A stretch of 64,000 nt of DNA, taken from assembly GCF_033807715.1 (NCBI RefSeq), contig NC_084599.1:12339125-12403124 (forward strand). Direction: 5' to 3'. The position numbers were made by a program, and so were the translations under genes. This document shows, piece by piece, positions 56,101 through 64,000 of the stretch; position 1 is the first letter of the stretch; every line of letters starts with the position of its first letter. The DNA is from Cololabis saira (taxonomy: Eukaryota; Chordata; Actinopteri; Beloniformes; Belonidae). The notes under the pieces are model-generated. The model made no database searches. It was not told where the DNA came from and saw only the letters and a program-made list of their open reading frames with translations.

Positions 56101-56960
56101 TTTCCCAGAAGTATGCGTGATGTATTATCATGAAGATGCCTTTATGTGGGGGTTGCTCCTGCATCCTTCATCACAGATGTACCCGTGTGCATCCTGGTGC
56201 AACATGCAACTTATTGTGGGACACATTTGGCTCTTAAGCTGCACGATGACAAATTTGTTTTATTAACATTAACATGGTTTTGTTTCCCCCCTCTATCCAA
56301 TCGCATTGTGATTTGTGACATTAGCGTAGACAGAATGAGGGAACATACTTGCACTGGCTAATATGGATTAAAACAAATGGCATACCAAAAGGATAAGTGT
56401 CTCCAAATACCCAAGCAAACACACCCCTTAGTTTGCTGAGGACAAAGAAACCGCCAATGTACAAGATTGGAGTTAAATGAGGTGAAAGCTGTACGTTTGT
56501 CACATTACACGCCGAATCCACAGGGGGTCTGCAGCCTCGGCAAAACGGGTAAATATTTTACGTGACTTTAGCTGTGTTGACAAATCGACCTGCTGACGAG
56601 CACATGCCTGAAAGTACAGCTTGACTCTGAAGCGACCAGAGTGACAAACACCAGTGCCAATTAGCTCCTTCTCCACACTGAAGGTTTGGACACGGATCCC
56701 GTGATGTGTTGTTGCCAGCAGGAAAAGCATCGAAAACAGCCCACGAAGCGTAGCATTTGACTCAAAGGGTCAAGTTACAACTGAGAATTTAATGAACTGC
56801 GAATCATTTCCTTCCACTGAGTCAGCATCTTCCAGAGAAGGAGAAAGATAAGACACATAAAGAGAGAGATGGAGCCAATTGGGCTACAACAGTCAGACAC
56901 CTTTGTCTGTTCACGGACCCTCTAAGAGATAACCTTCTTTTGTTGTTGTTTGTCTCTCTC
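53200..56960. other. Intergenic stretch, no gene recognised
   Basis: A short (CT)n run lies at 53809-53836. Frames of 60-130 codons here show no family resemblance. Confidence 0.45.
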
Positions 56961-56970
56961 AGGCTCATGA

Positions 56971-57077
<107 letters not shown>

Positions 57078-57934
57078 AGTGATTCAGTTCTCAGGCAGTG
57101 ATACTATGCAGGCGGGACCCAGCGTCCCCTGCACTGTGGGAAGGATTGTCCCTCTGTTATCAGACAAACAGTCTGTGCTGGCTCCTGGGCCTGAGGGAGG
57201 ATGCAAGGACAGTTCTTGACTGATCCAATGATTTTTGCATTTTTTGAAAGCAGAACTAGGTCATTTTTTTCTATCACACATTACATAAAACCGCTGTCAT
57301 TATAGATATCAGCTTACATTGTGATCATTATTAAAGAGGGGTAAAAGGAAGCGTTCACTAATAAATATATTACCAAAGCATTTCCTAATTCACAATTCAC
57401 TGTTGTACAGTACAAACTCTCAAGTACTCTGAGATACACGACCCAAGTAAAAGCTGCAGAAAGAGACTTCTTAAAGATGACTTATATCTCAACTTCAAAT
57501 CATGCCACATGTGATGTGCCTAGGAGATTGGCAAGCTATACACATATACACATACACAGATAGGTAGAGAAATAAGGATGTAAGAAAGATTAGAGTAACA
57601 CAACCACCTCCTCCCCCCCTAGCCAGCTCACTACAACTTCAGATTAAAATCTTGAAATTTACATGTAATGTATTTATGAAAATGTTTTAAATGTTCATGC
57701 ATTATTTGGCAGTACTCTGCTGGTGCTTGACATCAATGGCGTTAAAATGTATCAACTGATTTCATATTGTGAAAGAAAGTAATAATGTTTCATTTAAAAA
57801 CCGAAATTAGAGGAACCAATCATTATACCTTTAAAACTGAACCACATTTCACTGACAATCCAAACTAACTTTAAATTTAATGTTAAATTGTGATATTTGT
57901 GCTCTGACAAAGAGCTTAGCCTACGAGAGTAGAT

Positions 57935-58245
57935 ATTCAATTCAATTCAATTCAATTTTATTTATATGGCGTCTATTACAACAGAAGTTGTCTCTAGGCA
58001 CTTACCGGATACCCAGAACATGACCCCTGAGCAATTATTACATAAACATAACATAAACAATGGCAGGTAGAAAAAACCTTAAGAAAAACCCCCCTTTAGG
58101 AGGGAAGAAACCTTGAGCAGGACCAGGCTCATAAGGGGGGGATCCTCCTGCCGGAGGCCAGACTGGGCAGAGCAGGAGGAGAGAGAACAGACAGAGAGAA
58201 TGAAGAACAGAGAAAGGAGAGACACAGACACAATGGCTAGCTAGA
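57935..58245 (-). mobile_element. LINE-derived 3' region, copy 2
   Basis: It starts with ATTCAATTCA repeats and TTTTATTTATATGGCGTCTA, shared with 53035-53190, and continues with 'aagaaaccttgagcaggacc' and 'ggaggccagactgggcag', common in fish LINE non-coding regions. It reads in reverse. Confidence 0.65.
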
Positions 58246-58285
58246 TACACGTAGATACATAATAGATACACGTAGTCGTAGATAC

Positions 58286-58475
<190 letters not shown>

Positions 58476-58689
58476 AACGAAAATGAATCAACTAATGCTC
58501 ATGAATTGTTAATTGAAGTGTTGATATCCTTCAAAACACAACAACTGAGAATCCTGCCAGTAAAGTTTTGTTGTTTATCTGCAAACAGGTCCAGTATCCA
58601 GGCAGCCTGTTTACCTGTTCTGTTGCCAGGTGACACTTTTTATGTCGTCAGAGATAGGCAACGCCCCTAACACCAAGCATTCACTTCAT

Positions 58690-59233
58690 TGAGATTTATT
58701 TAAGGTGGCGCGCCGTTGTCCGTCGGTATTTATTTAGAAGGTTAACTTTTAAAGCTTCTCCTGTCCCAAAAATAGGCCAGCGGTTGACACGTTTGAATAT
58801 CTTTATCTGTTACTGCTTTATGAAGACGCTTTCTTTCTGATTAACACTTGGTATGAGAAACGGCAGCTAGACCACCTTAAATCACATGTTGACTCAACAA
58901 GAAGCCTGCTCTCCACCCATATCCGAGAAGAGACGGATAAAGAGGAGTCTCACCTTCCCGGCTGCGCTGTTATCACCGAGAAAAACGCCGGTGTACCAAG
59001 AACACGCGGACGCATTGGGACATAGTTGCTGCTATTGGTCAGGATTCTCCCGGCCCGAGTGCGTAAAGCCGCACACTGGACAGAAAGTTAACTGAGAAGA
59101 TTGCTGTGGATATTCAAGTTTTTGGATTGATTCCTTTTTTTTTTTAAAGACTTCTATCACTTTCCGGGCTTACTTTACATGCCAAACCTGGGGGAACATA
59201 TTGGAAGCTTAAAGATTTTCGCCACAATAATTG
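58690..59233 (+). promoter_or_regulatory. midn: Candidate distal midn promoter and leader exon
   Basis: CpG content rises from about 58700. Two ATTGG (inverted CCAAT) boxes lie at 59023-59027 and 59044-59048. A strong donor, ATAATTG then GTAAGTT, ends at 59233. It could splice to the acceptor at 61306-61307. An ATG at 59179 opens 18 codons into the donor, probably an upstream frame rather than a protein start. Confidence 0.35.
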
Positions 59234-60559
59234 GTAAGTTCACTTTTGTCATATTTATGCCAATTAAGACGTGTTAGCAAATTATGAAATCGGAAGAAAC
59301 TGACCATTTTTTACCATCTTGCAATATCGGTTGTCAATTCTGGGGACTGCATGTTGCCAGTTTTTTTTTATTTTTTATAAGAACTATTTAGGGCAATAGT
59401 GACAGCCACACTTGATAACTAATAAAAACGTAATAGTTGAACCTAAAAATATGGAAAGTGGAGTAAATATAGAAAAATGAATGCATATGCGACGGGTCAA
59501 AAATCAAAATATTAGTGTATGAAGAATCACTTGCCAACTTGATTGTGAAAGTGCTCTCCTCGGCCGTTAGGTGGCGACCAAGCACCTTTTTTTTTTTCTT
59601 TAAGTACCAAATGAGGTTTGCAGAGACAAAGCTGTGAGACCCCCCCTGCCTAGGGTTCTCTTTGTAGGTTACTCTGTTTACTTTGTTTATCCCTGACGTT
59701 TATGTACTTTTGGTCAAGCTCAACTTGGAAAATTGAGAGTTGCGCTGCATCAGTGCGTGCTGCAACTCCGCGCACTGTATGAACGGATCCAGTCATATTT
59801 CCTCACATTCCGGAGTCTCTTTTAGCTGGAACGCTGCTGCGAGTTCCCTGGTATCTTTCTTCCTGAAAGGAATTGCCCAGGATATGCAATGTGTGATTTG
59901 CATATAGCAACCCCAATCACCTCAGTGCTGTCTGTATTCTGCTGAAGTCGGGAAGTAGAGGATGGATAGTGGCAGTATTAACGTCATTCATGGCATGTCT
60001 GATAAAGATTTAGGGCCCACTGGGTAGATTGATCTGCTTAAAAGGAAAAAAAAAAAAAAAAAAAAAAAAGCATTTAAAATGGCTCCATCCTCACTGCCCC
60101 CTGAAAGAAATCCAGTCAAGTCCGCACTGTCGGTATAGTTGTTGGATGCATAATAAAACCTATTAATGTTCTAGGCTCGAGAGTTTCATTGATGTGTAAT
60201 TGTTATTTTAAGGGCAGGTGGGGTTTGAAGTCTGTTGCACAGTCCCAGCACTCGTGGACCTTCGAATATTCACAATTTCCGGGATATGTTCAGGCACAGA
60301 TCTCAATGAGAGGGAAGATCTTAAGACATTTGATGAAATTAACGCAAAAGAGGAAGTATGCTAAATCAGCTGTAATCATAAGCAAACCAAATAAAAGAAT
60401 GTAAATTCTCCTTAAAAACCCCTCTAATTATCTTAAACCATGGTTTCTGCCACCACAGTTTGAGGCTAGAGGTATTGTGCTCCGGGCAGATAATTTGTCC
60501 TATGCTGTAATTTATTATGAATGGCCTAAACTCGTCTGTCCTGCACGTTGGTGTGGATC

Positions 60560-60860
60560 CCGCGTTTCCTATTGGCCGGAGCTCCGCAGCGTCCCGGAGG
60601 AGCCGGGCCGTGATTGGCGGAGCCGCCTCGGCTCTGTGGGCGTACGTTCTCGCTGGTGGAAGTGGGAGACTTTTGTGAAGCAGCTCATTGTCGATATTTG
60701 CGTGGAGCCGCCGTGAGATGTAGGAGCGCCGCGGGGAGCCTCTCACTACTGTTCCCGGCGAGGCTTTGCATCTCCGGACAAAGTGGGGGTCTGTTCTGTT
60801 CCTCTCCCAGCCCGTGAAACCTTCCTGAGGATTTTCATCTCGGCTTTTAAACCAGACCCT
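60560..60860 (+). promoter_or_regulatory. midn: CpG-rich midn promoter with CCAAT boxes
   Basis: ATTGGCCGG (60571) and GATTGGCGG (60612) are NF-Y type boxes in a GC-rich block about 700 bp before the start codon. The proximity and lack of a TATA box suggest a broad CpG promoter. Confidence 0.5.
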
Positions 60861-61307
60861 GCAGCGCGCGTTGAGCTTTTAAAGGTGACTACTCAGTTTA
60901 AAGAGCGAGCTCTTATTCTTCTTGACCCTTTTTTTTTTAAATTCTTTGCTGACTTTCGTTTCTGTCTGACATTTGTTCAACTATGTAGCATTTCTGAAGA
61001 CTTTGTTTGTCCTGCTGGAAGACCCAACAAAGAGCCAAACAAAAGAGCAGAGCAAATCCTCTTAAATTGATCATTTTTATTTTATTTTTTATTTTTTTTA
61101 TTTCCCTGGAGGGATGTTCTCGTGATACCGGCCGGATAAGGCGGACTTGGGTGTATTTTGACTTTCAGGGGGGGATACTGCCTTTGATTTGAAAGGCAAG
61201 AACAAGGGGCAGTAGTCTCTGCGACGTCCAACCCTCCTCTCCTTCAAAACCCGCTTCATTCCCGACTCTCCTCGTCTCCTCCACCCCTTCTCTCCCTCTG
61301 ACCCCAG

Positions 61308-61536
61308 GCTATCGGATGGACCAGCATCCCAGCGCCCGGAGCTGCACCAGTCGCGGGGCTTCGTCCTGCGAGACCGTCCCGACCGAGCCCTCCATGAATC
61401 TGTACATCCACTCCACCACCGGCACACGCTTCGAGCTCTCGCTGCCCCTGGAGGAGACCGTGGAGGGACTGAAGAGGAGGCTGTCGCAGAGACTCAAAGT
61501 GCCCAAAGAGAGGCTCGCCCTGCTCCACAAAGAGAC
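61308..61536 (+). CDS. midn: midn first coding exon
   Basis: It starts after a strong polypyrimidine tract (ctctccctctgaccccag), has eight leader bases, then ATG at 61316 and 221 coding bases ending AGAGAC before GTGAGT (phase 2). It holds most of the ubiquitin-like domain. Confidence 0.92.
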
Positions 61537-64000
61537 GTGAGTGAAACAGGAGAAATGTGTTGGATGCTTTTTTGAGGCGTTCACTTGTCGTTGTTACGTT
61601 TAATGCTGCGTTCCATTTACCTCGGAAGTCGGAACTCGGAACTGGGAATGACGTCACAGCCGAGTTATCAGCGTTCCAGTTACAACGTCGGAAAACAAGT
61701 TTGTAGTTGGCATATCCAATCCAATCCACTTTATTTGTATAGCACATTTTAAAAACAACAAGGTTAACAAAGTGCTGCACAATGAGTAAAATAAAACATG
61801 ATAAAATAGTAAAAAACTAAAAACAGAGTAAAATAGATAAGAGCACATAAAAGCACGAAATAAAAACACACCAGACAGACAACAACCAGTGATTCATAAA
61901 CATAAAAGACAGGACAGAGACCACACAACTCTCACGCTGGATTAAAAGCCAAAGAATAAAAATACGTTTTAAGACGAGATTTAAAAATTTCTACTGTGGG
62001 GGCCATTTTAATGTGGGGAGGTAGCTCGTTCCAAAGTTTAGGGGCTATAACTGAAAAGGCTCAGTCGCCCCTGGTTTTTTGCCTTGTTTTCGGAACAACG
62101 AGACGCGACTGAGTAGAAGACCTCAAAGACCTAGAAGGAGTATAAACATGTATGAGGTCTGAGATATATATACCACATGAAAAATGTAAATTACACTATA
62201 GCAGCATATATATGCCGAACAATACTTGTATACGACTGATTTAGTGTGACCAAAACTAGAATGAAGTGCTACGAATTTTTACAGAGCTCTCTTCTACTGT
62301 TTACAACCGGGGCAGCCATCTTGGAATGTGAACTCGGGGGTGGTGAAGACTCTCCCACTTTCCCAGTGGGAAATCCCACTTCGAGGGGCGTTCCAGTTGA
62401 AAATTCGGACTGGGAACTGGGAAATCCCCACTTCCGAGGACAAATGGAACGCGACATAGCCTGAGTTATGGTTCCGCGTTAAATCGACGCAGAGCCTACG
62501 GCGTAAGGCCCGCGGCGTTGCGCGTCGCCGCGTACGTTACGCGGCGTACCCTACGCCGTAGGCTCTGCGTTGGTGTAACGCGGAACCATAAATCAGCCTT
62601 AATGATAATGTCTCGGTGTGCCTGTGAGAGCCGCGCGTCACATTTTTTAGCCGGATTCCACAGTTAAGAATGGACACAAGCCGGGTTAAGTTATTAGATC
62701 GGATAGAGTATGTCTTGTTGATACTTTGAAACTATTGACCACTAGTATGCACCATATTGCAATTACTCACAGAATGTGCAGGTCACTGGAGGAGTTGATA
62801 TGCACACATGGGGTTTGATGCAATCCCTCCTTTTGTAAATGCAGAGCCTGACTGAATTGGTGTGCAGTGTCAACTCTCACAAGAGTCTTATGGACCTTGG
62901 CTGCCACTGGTGGATGCATCTCATAGTTGCAAGTGCGTCCTTTAATGGTTTCGCCGTCACTTGGTGTGGAGTACTGCCTGATTAGTTTAGAGCATTCAGG
63001 AAATCATCTCATTAAAGCATATGGAGACGGAGGTGCAAGGGGCGAGGAAGTAGTGAAACCCTTTTATTATTTAAAGTTAACCAAAACCGTAAGGTCGTAA
63101 ATGAATCAGACCCAAGTTGAATGAGTTAACAAAAGTGCAGGTGGTGTTATGCAAAGAAAGAAGAGGAGGGTGGGTAGCTTTGGTAAATGCAAACAGTCTG
63201 CATTGTTTCCCCCCTCCTCGCCCTCATTGTAATCACCCTATAAATCATCATCTCTTAAAACCTGAATACCCCTTTTTAATCCCCTCCTGCACCTAAAACT
63301 GTAGACCTGCTGCAAGTCGGGGCTGAGAGCCTTTGTTCAGCTGCATGGGGTGAGATTTGGGTCATGCCTGTAGAGCAGGTTGCCCTTATACATCCTTCAC
63401 TGACATAAAGCCAGCAATAAGATAAGACTGATGTGAACATTTGTGGTCGGTCATGGTCTGGAAGAAGAGATGTTGGGCCATGGGGGCTGCTGCTGTTCTA
63501 ACAGGAAATTTATTTTACATCTTTAGTTTTCCTTGGACTTGCAAATACTTGCAAATAGCAGATAGATCATGCTCCATTTCAACTGAGAATGATTAACACA
63601 TACAAATATTAGCACCCTGTCACACCTTTCATCCTTTTTGCAGCTGTTTATATCATGTTTCAGAATGGAGTTCTTGCTCTTCATTTGTACAATCAGAATA
63701 AAGATAGAGATTTACCTCCACTCGGGAAAATGGCAGTGTTGCCAAAAATATACTGTGAGCACTTGTCAAGCTCCACTTTACTTGAAATTGAAATATGACA
63801 GCCCAATCAATACAGCTCTTTCATAAAGCTTTTCACCCACGGCTCTTTTCCAAACTAGTTCTGAAGTCGCGCACCCCTCCTCCCGATCCCCCTGGCTGAA
63901 GGGTGTTTGTGTGTTTTGAAGAGAGAAGATATTGTCAGCACAGTCTAATTATCTTGTTCTGTCTAACCCTGCAGGCGGCTAAGTTCAGGCAAACTCCAAG
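61316..64000 (+). CDS. midn: midn: midnolin, N-terminal part (runs off the window)
   Basis: Midnolin is a mainly nuclear protein that brings short-lived transcription factors to the proteasome without ubiquitination. Exon 61316-61536 and exon 63975-64000 join as AC|G (Thr) to give 82 complete residues plus one base of the next codon. Residues 27-82 (MNLYIHSTTGTRFELSLPLE, RRLSQRLKVPKERLALLHKE, TRLSSGKLQ) are the start of the ubiquitin-like domain, nearly identical to mammalian midnolin. Residues 1-26 form a less conserved Ser/Cys-rich leader. An acceptor eight bases before the ATG (tgaccccag, 61306-61307) implies non-coding upstream exons. The Catch and C-terminal helix regions lie outside the window. 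Confidence 0.95.
61605..62456. mobile_element. MITE in midn intron 1, split by a LINE tail
   Basis: The left end TGCTGCGTTCCATTTACCTC pairs imperfectly with the right end (AAATGGAACGCGACATA). The pairing continues inward (TCGGAAGTCGGA.. and CCCCACTTCCGA). A perfect CRE (TGACGTCA, 61649-61656) lies in its left arm. Confidence 0.7.
61715..62240 (-). mobile_element. L2-like LINE 3' region nested in the MITE
   Basis: It starts CCAATCCAATCCACTTTATT and reads in reverse as a retroposon tail with GGATT repeats. Further in, 'aggtagctcgttccaaagtt' resembles L2-type non-coding or terminal sequence of fish. Confidence 0.65.
62458..62600. mobile_element. GC-rich palindromic MITE
   Basis: The left arm (TTATGGTTCCGCGTT..CGCAGAGCCTACGGCGTA) and right arm (TACGCCGTAGGCTCTGCG..AACGCGGAACCATAA) are inverted over about 55 bp around a CpG-dense centre. 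It abuts the previous element. Confidence 0.8.
62610..63970 (+). other. midn: midn intron 1, 3' part
   Basis: No repeat with clear ends and no extra exon was identified before the acceptor (accctgcag, 63966-63974). Confidence 0.5.
63975..64000 (+). CDS. midn: midn second coding exon, 5' end only
   Basis: 26 bases, GCGGCTAAG onward, complete the split Thr codon and encode RLSSGKLQ, the continuation of the ubiquitin-like domain. The window ends inside the exon. Confidence 0.9.

Noticed and set aside
56500..56730. Minus-strand frame containing RVQTFSVEKELIGTGVCHSG
   Set aside because: It looked mildly exon-like, but has no recognised family and no convincing splice sites.
59179..59233. Start of a separate protein gene (MPNLGEHIGSLKIFATIIG)
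   Set aside because: Only 18 codons before a donor and no continuation found; more likely an upstream frame in a leader exon.

Overview
The window is teleost fish genomic DNA, probably from a spiny-rayed species. It has GT-AG split genes with long introns, long (TA)n, (CA)n, (ATT)n and (CATA)n microsatellites, and many fish-type non-autonomous DNA transposons and LINE tails. Three protein-coding genes are supported: cbarp on the minus strand, atp5f1d on the plus strand, and the first two coding exons of midn on the plus strand. This order and orientation match the block downstream of STK11 on human chromosome 19p13.3 (CBARP, ATP5F1D, MIDN), so the neighbourhood is an ancient vertebrate synteny block.

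Layout. 1-3.7 kb: no gene seen; a degraded repeat and an AT-rich hairpin array lie beyond the 3' end of cbarp. 3.8-24.2 kb: cbarp, eight coding exons that join in phase into an 847-residue single-pass membrane protein. 24.2-26.3 kb: probable cbarp leader exons and CpG-rich promoter. 26.3-29.4 kb: space between the divergent cbarp and atp5f1d genes, holding a recent copy of atp5f1d exon 3 broken by two insertions. 29.4-35.3 kb: atp5f1d, four coding exons, 160 residues, with a ZNF143/Staf-like motif just upstream. 35.3-58.5 kb: intergenic; no gene recognised, but two hAT-type families with two copies each, a LINE reverse transcriptase remnant, microsatellites, a perfect short hairpin and one CRE plus TATA-like site. 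58.6-61.3 kb: probable midn leader and promoter with CCAAT boxes. 61.3-64.0 kb: midn exon with the ubiquitin-like domain, an intron full of transposons, and the first 26 bases of the next exon.

The genes are neighbours and do not form a pathway. cbarp restrains neuronal voltage-gated calcium channels through their beta subunits, atp5f1d makes the delta subunit of the mitochondrial ATP synthase central stalk, and midn makes a nuclear adaptor for ubiquitin-independent proteasomal degradation.

I did not find a novel molecular system. The strongest unusual signal is the duplicated atp5f1d exon 3 block 5,460 bp upstream of the real exon. Next are several nested transposons dated by intact target-site duplications, including a terminal-repeat retrotransposon in miniature inside a LINE tail and a hAT element ending 20 bp from the donor of a cbarp exon.
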